Assembly: GCA_015709215.1 (NCBI GenBank)
Contig: JACCQN010000021.1
Span: forward strand, 1-58,489
DNA: 58,489 nucleotides
Reading direction: 5' to 3'
DNA from: Bacteroidales bacterium
GTDB lineage: Bacteria; Bacteroidota; Bacteroidia; Bacteroidales; F082
In this document: one piece after another, positions 39,815 through 49,527 of the stretch
How the letters are laid out: every line of letters starts with the position of its first letter
Position numbering within the stretch: position 1 is the first letter of the stretch
Notes under the pieces: model-generated
What the model saw: the letters and a program-made list of their open reading frames with translations, nothing else
Databases searched by the model: none
Told to the model about the DNA's origin: nothing
Program-made: the position numbers and the translations under genes

Positions 39815-42058
39815 CTATCCTTTTTTTAAATAAGGACCATATTTGATAGGTTGGACCAGGAAACCATCCAAAAGTTGTTTTAAGTATTTTCCAACAGTTC
39901 GTTCCTTTATACCGATAGAGCTACCTATTTTTACTGCATCTTGATGGGTAAATTCTTTATTGATCGGAAGGGCATCGTAAAATACTCGCTTATTTTGAGG
40001 TAATTTATTTCCCTCAGATTTTGGAAGAATTGAATACATCTGGATTGCATGGTGTTTATAGACTTCTGCTAAATTAAAAGCTGTTTCAAAATCGACATCA
40101 TCACAAACTATGTGTGAAGAAATATCGCAATTATCAAATTTGCGCAAAGCTGTGAGCACCATAGCAATTCTAAAAACAATAAGTCCTAACCTTTTAACCG
40201 TACTTCCAACTTCTTCGCTAATGAAAGCGCTCACTTCTTTTAGCCATAATTCAAAATTGATGTTCAAAAATTGCCATTGTTTATCTGAAAGTAGAATTTC
40301 GGATGGATAAAGCTGTAAAAAATCAGCCATATTTTCAACTTCAGAAGATAGATTAGCGAAATAGTCAGTAAGATTTATCTTATTTTGTGGTGAAACATCG
40401 CGCCATTGCGACTTTACTTTAAAAGCATAAAAAATAAATCGGCTGAACAGGCCATCCTCGGCAGATGCGATTAATCCTTGAACCTGAGAAGGGGTGCCTG
40501 ATAAAGCAACAGAAACACAGGGATTTTGCACTTCTATAAACTCATCATTGGCTTTACGGCTATAGGTGACAGGTTCGTGCTGAAAAGCTTTTCGCAGCAA
40601 GTCGGAATATCCACCCCAATCTTGCTTAAAGCTATTGCCCATCGTATCAGCTTCAGTTTCAAATATAATACCGCTTCCATCAGATTGTTCTAGATGTCCA
40701 ATGACAGCAGCGGCACTGCTGTTAGCAGGGATAAAGAGTATTTTAAATTTTGGTTTTTCAGGGTAATCAGGGGTTGGAATTGTATCATCATTTCGAGCGT
40801 TTTTTTTATCAAACCGATACTGTTCCAGATCTACTTGGTATTGCTTTTTCGATGCAATACTTTCATCCTTCAATCTTTGGTGGTATGACATCGCTAAATC
40901 TTTGGCAAAATACAGCGAACCCTTGCCACTGGCAGCCGGTGCAATTATAAATGAGAAAAGATTGGGGAAAACTTTTCGCTGATCATAAACGCCGTAAATA
41001 CCATGCATACAGCCACTTAAAACAGATAGCGCACCTGTGAGAAAAATATCTTTCTCTCTTGGATTTTTGAACTTTGCACAAGCCTTTTGTAAAAGTAGTG
41101 GAATTTTATTATAAGTTTCATTGGAAATGTAAGGTGTGTTAAATAATTGTTCACTCAATTCTTCATCTTTATCAAATTCGATTTTAGTGGATTGTGCAAC
41201 TTGTGCAACCTGTGCAAACTTGCCAAACTCGTGTTTGTTTTTGCTATATGCACTTCGTATACAAGACCTTACTTCATTATCGTTGAAATTAAAATCATGC
41301 AAGATTAGAGACATTGCTTCCGCCTCGGGAATTCCATTTCTGTTACAGTTGCATGCAAGGCTGTGTACATAAATGTTGCGACTACCATTCACAAACTCCG
41401 TTTTTTTTCGTGTAAAATCAACGGCTTTCTGGTACATCAATGCATAATCAGATTGAGAGTGAGGTGAGATAGGCAGAGTATCAGAAACAACAGGCTGTTG
41501 CTGTTGTTGTACAATAACTTTAAATACTTGGCTTTCAGGATTGTAATATAAATTAGGGTCATAGGAGAAAAAACACAACCTGCATATATCCTTACCAGAG
41601 CGATCAATAGGTAACTGTAACTGATCCTCATAATGAGCAGCAAGCAGATTAAATGCTTCTTCATGCCTGGTGGCGGTTGATGATACTTTGACTATGATTT
41701 TAAGCCCGTTACCACTTGGGCTATTAAAACATGCCATTGTGGAAGGAAGCAAAGTTGCTTTTATAAACGCAGGCTCAAGCTTATCAGGATTGATTTTATC
41801 TATATCGAGGATAATTAGTTGACTATACGTTTGAATTAAGTGTGCTTTGCGCCCCCTATCAAAAGTGCCGGAGGCGGTAAATGCGGGGAGCGATTTTTTT
41901 AGCTTTTCTGCTTCTACTGTTTTTTGCTCAGCAATTAGTTGCCGGAGATTTGATATATCGTCCTTTATTTTCCCTTCTTTAATGGAAACGAGTATTTGAT
42001 CGATAGGTTGGTTATCAATAAAATCGACATAGTTTTTAAAGACTGAAATATTATTCAT
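39815..42058 (-). CDS. Primase/VirE-like replication protein (BT4734/BF3469 + DUF3987 type)
   Basis: The 747-aa protein has an N-terminal BT4734/BF3469-like (VirE N-terminal) region with primase-type strands, ASGTFDRGRKAHLIQTYSQL, IILDIDKINPDKL and FNSPSGNGLKIIVKVS, then a PriCT-like helical linker (RNIYVHSLACNCNRNGIPEAEA) and a C-terminal DUF3987 domain beginning FNTPYISNETYNKIPLLLQK and including FSFIIAPAASGKGSLYFAKDLA (Walker A-like). This family is standard in Bacteroidota mobile elements and probably initiates element DNA replication. It ends the HTH-KilAC-primase operon. Confidence 0.82.
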   Translation of the reverse strand: MNNISVFKNYVDFIDNQPIDQILVSIKEGKIKDDISNLRQLIAEQKTVEAEKLKKSLPAFTASGTFDRGRKAHLIQTYSQLIILDIDKINPDKLEPAFIKATLLPSTMACFNSPSGNGLKIIVKVSSTATRHEEAFNLLAAHYEDQLQLPIDRSGKDICRLCFFSYDPNLYYNPESQVFKVIVQQQQQPVVSDTLPISPHSQSDYALMYQKAVDFTRKKTEFVNGSRNIYVHSLACNCNRNGIPEAEAMSLILHDFNFNDNEVRSCIRSAYSKNKHEFGKFAQVAQVAQSTKIEFDKDEELSEQLFNTPYISNETYNKIPLLLQKACAKFKNPREKDIFLTGALSVLSGCMHGIYGVYDQRKVFPNLFSFIIAPAASGKGSLYFAKDLAMSYHQRLKDESIASKKQYQVDLEQYRFDKKNARNDDTIPTPDYPEKPKFKILFIPANSSAAAVIGHLEQSDGSGIIFETEADTMGNSFKQDWGGYSDLLRKAFQHEPVTYSRKANDEFIEVQNPCVSVALSGTPSQVQGLIASAEDGLFSRFIFYAFKVKSQWRDVSPQNKINLTDYFANLSSEVENMADFLQLYPSEILLSDKQWQFLNINFELWLKEVSAFISEEVGSTVKRLGLIVFRIAMVLTALRKFDNCDISSHIVCDDVDFETAFNLAEVYKHHAIQMYSILPKSEGNKLPQNKRVFYDALPINKEFTHQDAVKIGSSIGIKERTVGKYLKQLLDGFLVQPIKYGPYLKKG

Positions 42059-42076
42059 AAGTTTTTGTTTTTTAAA

Positions 42077-42382
42077 TTATTGAGTTTTTTGCATTAATGA
42101 TTTGATAAACTGCAGGCCTTTGAAAGTTACCAAAGTGACTGAGTCAAAATGATATGGTTGACCTGGACGTTCTTTCGTTACTAATTTGAAATAACCTTGA
42201 TTTATGTATTGCCTGAAAGGCTGATTGTGTTTGTCAAGTATCTGATTAAATCGCAGATTTTTGAGTAATGTGTTTCTGCCATATCCTAGGTCAAGATATT
42301 TTGCTACTTCACTCATATTATATAATTTGAAATCATCCATAAGGTTATTATCTATTATAAATGTTTTATCTGTTATCATCAT
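42077..42382 (-). CDS. KilAC-domain (phage antirepressor-like) protein
   Basis: The 101-aa protein fits the KilAC DNA-binding domain: YNMSEVAKYLDLGYGRNTLL as the helix-turn-helix, then LRFNQILDKHNQPFRQYINQ, GYFKLVTKE, and TLVTFKGLQFIKSL at the C-terminus. In phages this domain ends antirepressors; here it stands alone. It overlaps the upstream HTH gene by 4 bp and precedes the primase gene by 18 bp, so it is part of the early operon and may regulate it. Confidence 0.78.
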   Translation of the reverse strand: MMITDKTFIIDNNLMDDFKLYNMSEVAKYLDLGYGRNTLLKNLRFNQILDKHNQPFRQYINQGYFKLVTKERPGQPYHFDSVTLVTFKGLQFIKSLMQKTQ

Positions 42383-42675
42383 TTTACTTTATTTCGTTTA
42401 GCGTTATAAATTGCATTTGATTCAATTTCAGATACTGTTGCCTGGCGATTACGTTGGAGCCACTGGTCAAGGTGTAGTCTATTGAAAAACAGCATTTTGC
42501 CCTCAGGACAGAAATGTACTATTTTACGGGCTGAAGTGAGCTTATAGAGGTAACTAGTTGATAGACCCATATACGCTGCGGCTTCCTTAAAATTGAGCAC
42601 TTGTTTTTGAAGCGCCGTCTGCTGGGTTAGCAGGTTTTCGATTCGCGTTAATTGTGTTTTGAAAGTTTCTTCCAT
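42379..42675 (-). CDS. Excisionase/HTH_17-like DNA-binding protein
   Basis: From the ATG at 42675 the protein has 98 residues: a coiled coil (ENLLTQQTALQKQVLNFK) followed by a MerR-like winged helix, FKEAAAYMGLSTSYLYKLT, then FCPEGKMLFFNRLHLDQWL. This is the excisionase-like HTH protein routinely found at the head of the primase operon in Bacteroidota elements. It may direct excision or regulate the operon. I reject the frame extension to 42750, which runs through an operator-like palindrome. Confidence 0.82.
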   Translation of the reverse strand: MEETFKTQLTRIENLLTQQTALQKQVLNFKEAAAYMGLSTSYLYKLTSARKIVHFCPEGKMLFFNRLHLDQWLQRNRQATVSEIESNAIYNAKRNKVK

Positions 42676-42695
42676 CTTTATTAATGTTTTAAAGA

Positions 42696-42714
42696 CAGTA
42701 TATTTAGCATACTG
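42696..42714. promoter_or_regulatory. Operator-like palindrome upstream of the HTH gene
   Basis: CAGTAT (42696-42701) and ATACTG (42709-42714) form a symmetrical site 21 bp upstream of the ATG at 42675. A likely regulator-binding site, by position. Confidence 0.5.
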
Positions 42715-42760
42715 CCTAAGCCATATTGAGCATAAACCACTCCAAAACACTATATATCAG

Positions 42761-42933
42761 TAGCTTAAATTTTGCGTTAAGCTATTTATTAAGTTGAAAT
42801 TGAAAAAAAATAGGGTATAAAAGAATTGGGGAAATGAAAAAAAACAGCTTAACTTTTAAAGTTAAGCTGCTTTGACAAAAGTTAAGCTGTGACTGACAAA
42901 AAGTACTGCCAAACATTAAGCTGAATTAAGCAG
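42761..42933. promoter_or_regulatory. Cluster of TTAAGCT half-sites (operators or origin iterons)
   Basis: Seven copies of TTAAGC(T) in either orientation: a palindrome TAGCTTAA-n8-TTAAGCTA (42761-42784), a second palindrome with perfect 12-bp arms around one base (42845-42869), then direct copies at about 42882, 42916 and 42926. The arrangement lies between the unknown 526-aa gene and the HTH-KilAC-primase operon. It could be the operator of the early operon, the replication origin, or both; the long palindrome could also terminate the upstream transcript. Confidence 0.65.
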
Positions 42934-44506
42934 AAAACACGACAGCTTGTAATTTTGTGATGATTTCATCGATTGCTTTCTTATTTGGGGTATTGCTTAT
43001 ACCCTTTTTAAGCGATGATAGGCTAACATCAAGATTATAAAACTCTTCTTGATTTTCGCCCCAACAAAAGAACTCATTTATTTTTTGCTTTAGGTCTTTG
43101 TCTGTAAAATCACGAACTAGTTTTTTCTCCATCAATTGGACAAAGAGATACAATAGAATTGTTTTATTAGGCTTGTTTTTGTGCATAAGATTCCATTTTA
43201 TTTTTGGCACTGAAGAATAGTTGCCGGGAATAGAAAAAAGCCTATTTATTGCCTCGGGACCAGTCTGCGGGTCAATAAATGGCTCTGGCCCATTGCTGAG
43301 CGCTATGTATAAATGTTGGTTCAATTCTTCATCTTTAGTTAACCAAAAAAAACCCTCTGGAGTTACTATCTTGTTTGTATTTGAAACTGCAAGGGATTTT
43401 GGGCTTGAGGGTATAGAATTATTGCCAGATTTTAATACTACCAATCTTTCATTTACTTTTTGATAAAAAGTCTCAAACTTTGGCGGGCAGAATTCTTCGT
43501 ATTCTTCAAAAAGCCATTTTATGAGTGTAAGTAAAAGTAATTCAGTAACAGGATACTTATCAATTAATTTGCTTTTTTGAACATTATCGAGTAGATACTT
43601 TAGTGACGACAGATTCTTCTTGAGATATAATTTGATAGAAGGTTCATCATTAAGTTTAGTAATATTCGTTTTTACTAATTGTTCGCTTTTCCGATATTCT
43701 TCATGCAGAATTTTAAGTAGATGATCCGAGAATTTGTGAATAGTGGTTTCAGTTTTTCCTGTTTCAGTATCGTAATCATAGAACGAATAACTTTGTGTTT
43801 CTTTGTCGTATCTAATATCTAATTCTGACATAGCATATTTATTTGGAATAAAATCCTTCAGAAGCTTATTGATTCCTTTTTTAAGAAAGAGGTAATAAAA
43901 ATATCTAAATGGATCTGATGATATAGATTCATTTGGAGATGCTGTAATGCTGATAATTGGGAAATCGGATTGATTAGTTTTCTCAGTTTTATCATATAAA
44001 TTTTTTAAAAATTTGTGGAAATTATCTAGAAAAAACTCTAACCATTTAAAATATGGTTGGAAATCTGCCTGGACATAGTTTTGGCTTCTGTAGGGTTCTT
44101 CTGTACATAGATTTTTGTAGCTGAAAAGGAGATGAGAATATTGACCATTGGAATCTACTTTTAGATAACTTTTATACTCTTCTAATTTGGTAATTTGGAA
44201 AAACAAATACTCTAATTTATCGTGCTTCAGCTCATGAAATTTTAAGACATTAATGATTTCTTTTTGGGCCACTTTGTCCAGATTTAATAAAGAATCATAA
44301 TAGGCCTTAGGACTAGTGTGCGAGTTAAAAATTACCTTTGGAGAATCTGAGCAAATGTCATCGGTAAAAGAATTGCGGTCATAATCGAGAACAACAGTTG
44401 GAGCATAAAGAAGATTTAAGAAATCAATTAGGTCAGATGAAAATTTGATATACCATGAATTGGATTTATTTAATGTTGGGTCGCGTCGCAATAAATCTTT
44501 CGTCAT
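42926..44506 (-). CDS. Unknown 526-aa mobile-element protein
   Basis: No family recognised. The N-terminal half is helical with many Leu/Lys (LEYLFFQITKLEEYKSYLK); the C-terminal part has EGFFWLTKDEELNQHLYIAL and ends LDVSLSSLKKGISNTPNK. No membrane segment, zinc motif or nucleotide-binding loop is visible. Its position between the integrase and the early operon is where Bacteroidota elements often keep regulators such as RteC, but I see no firm RteC similarity. Confidence 0.65.
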   Translation of the reverse strand: MTKDLLRRDPTLNKSNSWYIKFSSDLIDFLNLLYAPTVVLDYDRNSFTDDICSDSPKVIFNSHTSPKAYYDSLLNLDKVAQKEIINVLKFHELKHDKLEYLFFQITKLEEYKSYLKVDSNGQYSHLLFSYKNLCTEEPYRSQNYVQADFQPYFKWLEFFLDNFHKFLKNLYDKTEKTNQSDFPIISITASPNESISSDPFRYFYYLFLKKGINKLLKDFIPNKYAMSELDIRYDKETQSYSFYDYDTETGKTETTIHKFSDHLLKILHEEYRKSEQLVKTNITKLNDEPSIKLYLKKNLSSLKYLLDNVQKSKLIDKYPVTELLLLTLIKWLFEEYEEFCPPKFETFYQKVNERLVVLKSGNNSIPSSPKSLAVSNTNKIVTPEGFFWLTKDEELNQHLYIALSNGPEPFIDPQTGPEAINRLFSIPGNYSSVPKIKWNLMHKNKPNKTILLYLFVQLMEKKLVRDFTDKDLKQKINEFFCWGENQEEFYNLDVSLSSLKKGISNTPNKKAIDEIITKLQAVVFSA

Positions 44507-44688
44507 AATAGGTTATTTGATTCTTAGGTCAAAAATAGAAAAAAAGAAGACATTTATCTAATCAGATTTATAAGTATGACATGATATTGGCTGAGTATAT
44601 ATCTTTCCCGAAAGCATTAAGGTGATAAAATGTTGTTCCACGCGTATTGCACATGAAAACATTGAATTGGGTTGCAATATTACCATTT

Positions 44689-45939
44689 TTAATGATTTTC
44701 AGTTTCAGTATCTTCCATGAGCAATTTTGCATAATCCATTTTTGTATCGTCCGAAAAGCTCCCCAGATAAGCTTCGGTTGTGGCAACAGAGCTATGGCCA
44801 AGGGCTTCTTTGATAAACGATGTTGGGACACCTTTGCGCATCAGACGGGTGCTAAAGGTGTGACGAGCACTGTAGGTGGCAAGATTTATTTTGATGTCAA
44901 GCTCTTGCCTTACTGCTTCCATCTGCTTGTTGACCCATTTAATGAATTTCTGGATGCGGTATTTTTCCTGAAGAGGTGACAGGTTTGGCAACAGAATAGA
45001 AAAAAGGAAAGGGTTGTCCTCATCATTATTCTTGTATTTTTCGATGATTTCCTTGGCCTTTTGAGGTAAACCTACACGAATAGCCGATTGATTTTTCTTC
45101 TTAGTGCGAATCGTTTTTTGGCGGGTAAAAACAAGGTAATCATCATCAATATTTTCAGGCTTGAGATGAGCAATGTCAGCAAAATTCATGCCCCCACACA
45201 GATAAGAAAAAATCCAAAAATCCAAGGCTTTTTGGTGAGCCAGATTGGTGGGGTTATGATTTAGGAGTTTTGACAGGTCGTCATCAGAAAGGGCTTTTTT
45301 GATGTTACGGCCCGAAGGAATGCTGTAAGAAGCAAAAGGATAGTTATCAGGACTGAGTTGTTTGTTTTTAATAGCTTGATTAATCACCGCACGTAGTTGG
45401 CGCATGTAAATGCCAATTGTAGTGTTTGATTTGCCAGCTGCTGAAAGGTGGTTTTCATAGGACTGAAGGAAATCGCTGGTAACGTCATGCAACAAAGCAT
45501 CAGCTCTGAATTTTTCTAGAGAGTTAATGGTGGTTTGGTAGGAAATGGCGGTACCTGCCTGGCCGTTGTTTTTGAGTCTGGTGATATACTGATCGAAAAG
45601 GAGCTTAATAGTAGGGTTGCGTTGATTTTGTTGATCCTGATCAGGCTGTGCAAAAAACTCCTTAGCAAAAGCAGTGAAGGAGAAAACCTCCATCTTATCA
45701 AATATGCTTTCAGCTCTTGCTCTAATTGCTTCAAGTGCTGTTCGCAGCTCTTTAAGGTGCCTGTCTTTCAGGTTTTTTTTGAACAGCTTTTCCCAATCTT
45801 CTTCAGAAATAAAGTAGCTGGTTGTGTAGCGCTTTTTTTTACCATTAGAATAGATGATTAACCTGATTGCGAACTTTCCTTCAGTATTTGTTACTTGTTT
45901 AAGCAGGATAAAAGAGGCTGTTGCTTTTTGCGTTTTCAT
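44689..45939 (-). CDS. Tyrosine recombinase (element integrase)
   Basis: 416 aa with an N-terminal arm-binding region, a SAM-like core-binding domain (residues ~115-210) and a catalytic domain. The catalytic features are YSARHTFSTRLMRKGV (R/H of box II, ~357-372) and ALGHSSVATTEAYLG with the nucleophile Tyr near 391. At the first catalytic Arg the sequence reads FSYLCGGMNFADIAHL (~243-258), with no Arg, as in CTnDOT-type and many other Bacteroidota integrases. It lies 187 bp from the right att core and surely catalyses integration into tRNA-Asn. Confidence 0.93.
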   Translation of the reverse strand: MKTQKATASFILLKQVTNTEGKFAIRLIIYSNGKKKRYTTSYFISEEDWEKLFKKNLKDRHLKELRTALEAIRARAESIFDKMEVFSFTAFAKEFFAQPDQDQQNQRNPTIKLLFDQYITRLKNNGQAGTAISYQTTINSLEKFRADALLHDVTSDFLQSYENHLSAAGKSNTTIGIYMRQLRAVINQAIKNKQLSPDNYPFASYSIPSGRNIKKALSDDDLSKLLNHNPTNLAHQKALDFWIFSYLCGGMNFADIAHLKPENIDDDYLVFTRQKTIRTKKKNQSAIRVGLPQKAKEIIEKYKNNDEDNPFLFSILLPNLSPLQEKYRIQKFIKWVNKQMEAVRQELDIKINLATYSARHTFSTRLMRKGVPTSFIKEALGHSSVATTEAYLGSFSDDTKMDYAKLLMEDTETENH

Positions 45940-45992
45940 TAGAAGCTGTATTAATTATGGGTGATTGAACGATTTGACCTTTGGGATTTAGT

Positions 45993-46010
45993 GTAACCAA
46001 AAGTGTAACC
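45993..46010 (+). promoter_or_regulatory. Pair of putative integrase arm-type sites (right)
   Basis: GTAACCAAAAGTGTAACC, identical to 321-338 near the left end, with the same 12-bp spacing. It lies between the integrase gene and attR. Confidence 0.6.
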
Positions 46011-46125
46011 ACAAATATACAAATTAAAGGAAAACAAAGGCAAGTAAAAGATAAAAAAATTCTTAATATACTGAATAACAGTATAAAAAGAAATCATAAG
46101 AAATCATAGGAAAGGTATTAACTCA

Positions 46126-46170
46126 GACTGTTAATCAGAGGGTCTCAGGTTCAAGTCCTGAAGGGGGAGC
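46126..46170 (+). repeat. attR: 3' fragment of a tRNA-Asn gene
   Basis: Core 46126-46144 is identical to 227-245. It continues with a well-formed T-arm TCAGG-ttcaagt-CCTGA and an AGGGGGA acceptor strand. The D-arm and 5' acceptor are missing, so it cannot encode a tRNA. The T-stem differs from the intact tRNA by paired changes. Confidence 0.88.
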
Positions 46171-46181
46171 TTCAAAATCAG

Positions 46182-46213
46182 AGGGTTGCGATAAACATCG
46201 CAGCCCTTTTTTA
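46182..46213 (+). terminator. Rho-independent terminator after the tRNA fragment
   Basis: GGGTTGCGAT-aaac-ATCGCAGCCC followed by seven T: a 10-bp stem. It is the equivalent of the terminator at 281-314 and presumably served the original tRNA-Asn gene. Confidence 0.85.
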
Positions 46214-46218
46214 ATAAT

Positions 46219-46236
46219 GAGACCAAAAATGAGACC
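46219..46236 (+). promoter_or_regulatory. GAGACC pair: relic arm-type sites of another element
   Basis: GAGACCAAAAATGAGACC has the architecture of GTAACCAAAAGTGTAACC (321-338, 45993-46010), with the same 12-bp period, but a different hexamer. It lies outside attR on the chromosomal side, in the same position relative to the tRNA terminator as at the left end. Confidence 0.5.
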
Positions 46237-46378
46237 ATAAAACAGGTGTATAAGAGAAAACAAAGGATAAGAAGAGGAAGTTTTTTTATCCCTTAAATCC
46301 GCAACCTCTTATTAACAATTAAATCAAAACACTGTGTATAAATAAAATACACATAAGGTAGTTTAAGAGTTCAGGAAT

Positions 46379-49300
46379 CTAAACGACAATATTGATGATG
46401 CGATTGGGTACGATAATGATCTTTTTGATGGGTTTTCCGGCGATCCATTTGGCTGCATCTTCATTTGCCAGCACACGGGCTTCGATGGCTTTGGGGTCCA
46501 TATCCAGTGGCAGTTCGAGCTCGAAGCGTTTTTTGCCGTTGAAAGAAACGGGATAAGCAAAGGTGTTTTCGATCAGGTATTGATCGTTCCATTGTGGAAA
46601 CGGCTGAGTAGTTACGCTGCTGTTGTGTCCGAGTAAATGCCAGAGTTCCTCGGCCAGATGAGGGGCGTAGGGTGAAATGAGAATAACCAGTGGCTCCAGG
46701 ATGTCGCGTTTGTTGCTTTTGAGGTCGGCCAGTTCGTTGGTGCAGATCATAAAGGCCGAAACGGCGGTGTTGAAAGAGAAGCGTTCGATGTCTTCCTCTA
46801 CCTTACGAATGGTTTTGTGCAGGATTTTGAGCTCGGCCTTTTCCGGGTTTTGATCTGAAACGCTAAATTGCAGGTTTTCGTTGTGAAACAGGCGCCAGAA
46901 TTTCCGGATGAATCGAAAGACTCCTTCAATACCCTGTGTGTCCCATGGTTTAGACTGCTCGAGCGGGCCAAGGAACATCTCATACATGCGCAGGGTGTCG
47001 GCACCATAGCGGTCGATCAGTTCGTCGGGGTTTTGAACATTATACTTTGATTTCGACATCTTTTCCACTTCCCAGCCGCAGTAATACTTGTCGTCTTCCA
47101 GAAGAAAAACGGCCTCAGCCAGATGCGGCTGCCATTTTTTAAAGGCCTCGATATCAAGAATATCATTGTGAACCAAACTGATATCCACATGGATAGGTTC
47201 AGTGAACTGCTCACGACCTTCAATATTTTTAGAAGCAAAGACAGGGATGGCCTGTAGTTCGGGTTTTTCTTCAAATTCAGGTACTTCCTCACCAAGGATG
47301 GCGGCTGCTATTTTGTTGAAGACAGTTTCCTTTTCAAACAACATATCGCGCGTAGGGATAAGCAGGATTTTGTAGCCTTTTTCGCTGGCATAATCCGCAT
47401 AGGGATGCACCACTTTTTCGAGGCTACGCACCCGGCGCACCTCGATGATGAGTTTGGCTTCAGGGCTAAAGAAGTCGAACTTACGATGGCCATCGCGGAA
47501 GTCGCGCTCAAAAGCTACCCCCATGCCCTTATTACGGAGTTTTTCCCAGAGGTAATACTCGGCCATTTTTTCTGTGTTGACGCGATATACCAGGCTTGAT
47601 CGGCCCTGTATCATGCCCTGGTTGATCATCTTTTTGAAGGGTTCGTCCTTTATAGTGAGGCCCAGATCAAAGAGGAACATATTCCAGAAGCGTGCATAAA
47701 TCAGGTGACCGGTAGCATGCTCGGCACCACCCATATAGAGGTCGACCTGTTGCCAGTAGCTGTTGGCTTGGGCGCTGAAGTATTCGTTGGGGTTAGCGGG
47801 ATCCATATAGCGGAGGTAGTAACCGCTGGAGCCGGCGAATCCGGGCATAGTATTGGTTTCGAGGGGATAGCCTTCAGGTGTTTGCCAGTCATTGGCACGT
47901 GCCAGTGGCGGCTCGCCCGATTCGGTGGGCAGGTAAGCATCCACGGCAGGCAGCTCGAGTGGCAGCTGATCTTCGCTGAGGGTATAGGGCATACCGTTTT
48001 TGTAGTAGATTGGGAAGGGCTCTCCCCAGTATCGTTGGCGACTGAAAATGGCATCGCGCAGGCGGTAGTTGGTTTTGCTTGTTCCGATGCCTTTTTTTTC
48101 GGCTTCGGCAATTACTTTCAGGATGGCATCTTTTACCTGGAGGCCATTGATGAAGCCCGAATTGATTATGATGCCTTCCTTGGCGTCATAGGAGTCGTCC
48201 CAAAGGGCAGGATCTACTGCTGTTTCGCCCGCTTGCTGGACCACTTGAATGATAGGGAGGCTGAAATGACGGGCAAAGGCGAAGTCGCGGCTGTCGTGTG
48301 CCGGCACAGCCATGATAGCGCCGGTGCCGTAACCCATCAGCACATAATCGGCTATCCAGATGGGGATAGGCTGACCGGTAAAAGGATTAACAGCATAAGC
48401 ACCAGTAAACGCTCCGCTTACCTTTTTCACTTCGGCGATACGTTCACGTTCGGAGCGGTTTTTGGTTTTCCGGATGTAGCTTTCAACGGCAGCTTTTTGT
48501 TCAGGCGTAGTGAGTTGCAGCACCAGTTCATGCTCGGGTGCCAGCACCATGAATGTAGCACCGAAGATAGTGTCGGGCCGTGTTGTGAACACCTCTATCA
48601 GATGATCACTGCCCTGCACATGAAATTGGAGGGCACCGCCTACAGATTTCCCGATCCAGTTGCGTTGTATGTCTTTGATGGAATCGCTCCACTCTAGGCT
48701 GTCGAGCCCTTTGAGCAGGCGGTCGGCATAGGCAGTGATACGCAGTAGCCATTGCTTCATGGATTTACGTTCCACGGGATGCCCACCTCTAACGGATCGA
48801 CCTTCGCTCACTTCATCATTGGCCAGCACGGTACCCAAGGCCGGACACCAGTTTACCATGGTATCAGCCAGATAAGCCAGGCGGTAATTCATCAGCAGCT
48901 GCTGTTGTTCGTTTTCTGTGAAGGCGTTCCATTGAGCTGCCGAAAAGGCTTTGTGTTCAGTGCAACTGGCAACAACACCCCGGCTCCCTTGTTTTTTGAA
49001 GACTTCGATAAGGGAAGCAATGGATTCGGCTTTATCGTCTTTTTTGTTGTACCAGGAATTAAACAGCTGAATAAAGGTCCATTGCGTCCATTTGTAGTAA
49101 GCCGGATCGCTGGTACGAACCTCACGATCCCAGTCGTAGGAGAATCCGATCTTGTCGAGCTGTTCGCGGTAGCGTGCAATATTTTTTTCGGTAGTAATGG
49201 CCGGATGTGTGCCTGTTTGGATGGCATATTGTTCGGCAGGTAGGCCATAGGCATCATAGCCCATGGGATGCAGCACGTTGAAACCTTTGTGGCGTTTGTA

Positions 49301-49489
49301 GCGGGCAAAGATATCGGAGGCAATATAGCCCAGCGGGTGCCCCACATGCAGACCTGCCCCTGAAGGATAAGGAAACATGTCGAGCACATAATACTTGGGT
49401 TTGTTGTGGTCGATGACTGTTTTATAGGTTTTGTGGCTACGCCAGTAGTCCTGCCATTTTTTTTCTACCGCATTAAAATTGTAGTCCAT
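46379..49489 (-). CDS. leuS: Leucyl-tRNA synthetase with inserted nuclease-fold-like domain
   Basis: Class I synthetase charging tRNA-Leu: HIGH-type motif [16 protein letters not shown] (~40-55), editing domain ([39 protein letters not shown]), and [16 protein letters not shown] (~809-824). It has 1036 residues, about 100 more than I expect for the phylum. The excess is at about 640-760, between [15 protein letters not shown] and [15 protein letters not shown]: an insert reading [18 protein letters not shown]...[20 protein letters not shown], which looks like a DUF559/restriction-endonuclease-type fold. Host chromosome gene, just outside the element. Confidence 0.95.
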   Translation of the reverse strand: MDYNFNAVEKKWQDYWRSHKTYKTVIDHNKPKYYVLDMFPYPSGAGLHVGHPLGYIASDIFARYKRHKGFNVLHPMGYDAYGLPAEQYAIQTGTHPAITTEKNIARYREQLDKIGFSYDWDREVRTSDPAYYKWTQWTFIQLFNSWYNKKDDKAESIASLIEVFKKQGSRGVVASCTEHKAFSAAQWNAFTENEQQQLLMNYRLAYLADTMVNWCPALGTVLANDEVSEGRSVRGGHPVERKSMKQWLLRITAYADRLLKGLDSLEWSDSIKDIQRNWIGKSVGGALQFHVQGSDHLIEVFTTRPDTIFGATFMVLAPEHELVLQLTTPEQKAAVESYIRKTKNRSERERIAEVKKVSGAFTGAYAVNPFTGQPIPIWIADYVLMGYGTGAIMAVPAHDSRDFAFARHFSLPIIQVVQQAGETAVDPALWDDSYDAKEGIIINSGFINGLQVKDAILKVIAEAEKKGIGTSKTNYRLRDAIFSRQRYWGEPFPIYYKNGMPYTLSEDQLPLELPAVDAYLPTESGEPPLARANDWQTPEGYPLETNTMPGFAGSSGYYLRYMDPANPNEYFSAQANSYWQQVDLYMGGAEHATGHLIYARFWNMFLFDLGLTIKDEPFKKMINQGMIQGRSSLVYRVNTEKMAEYYLWEKLRNKGMGVAFERDFRDGHRKFDFFSPEAKLIIEVRRVRSLEKVVHPYADYASEKGYKILLIPTRDMLFEKETVFNKIAAAILGEEVPEFEEKPELQAIPVFASKNIEGREQFTEPIHVDISLVHNDILDIEAFKKWQPHLAEAVFLLEDDKYYCGWEVEKMSKSKYNVQNPDELIDRYGADTLRMYEMFLGPLEQSKPWDTQGIEGVFRFIRKFWRLFHNENLQFSVSDQNPEKAELKILHKTIRKVEEDIERFSFNTAVSAFMICTNELADLKSNKRDILEPLVILISPYAPHLAEELWHLLGHNSSVTTQPFPQWNDQYLIENTFAYPVSFNGKKRFELELPLDMDPKAIEARVLANEDAAKWIAGKPIKKIIIVPNRIINIVV

Positions 49490-49527
49490 GGGTTAATATG
49501 CTGATTTGTAGTTTATATGCTAAGATT

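Noticed and set aside
44568-44979. 87-aa minus and 110-aa plus frames
   Set aside because: Shadows of the integrase C-terminus and its downstream flank.
46126-46170. Second tRNA gene
   Set aside because: Only the 3' half is present; no D-arm or 5' acceptor strand.
47705-48697. 330-aa plus-strand frame
   Set aside because: Antisense to leuS; shadow of a GC-richer conserved gene.
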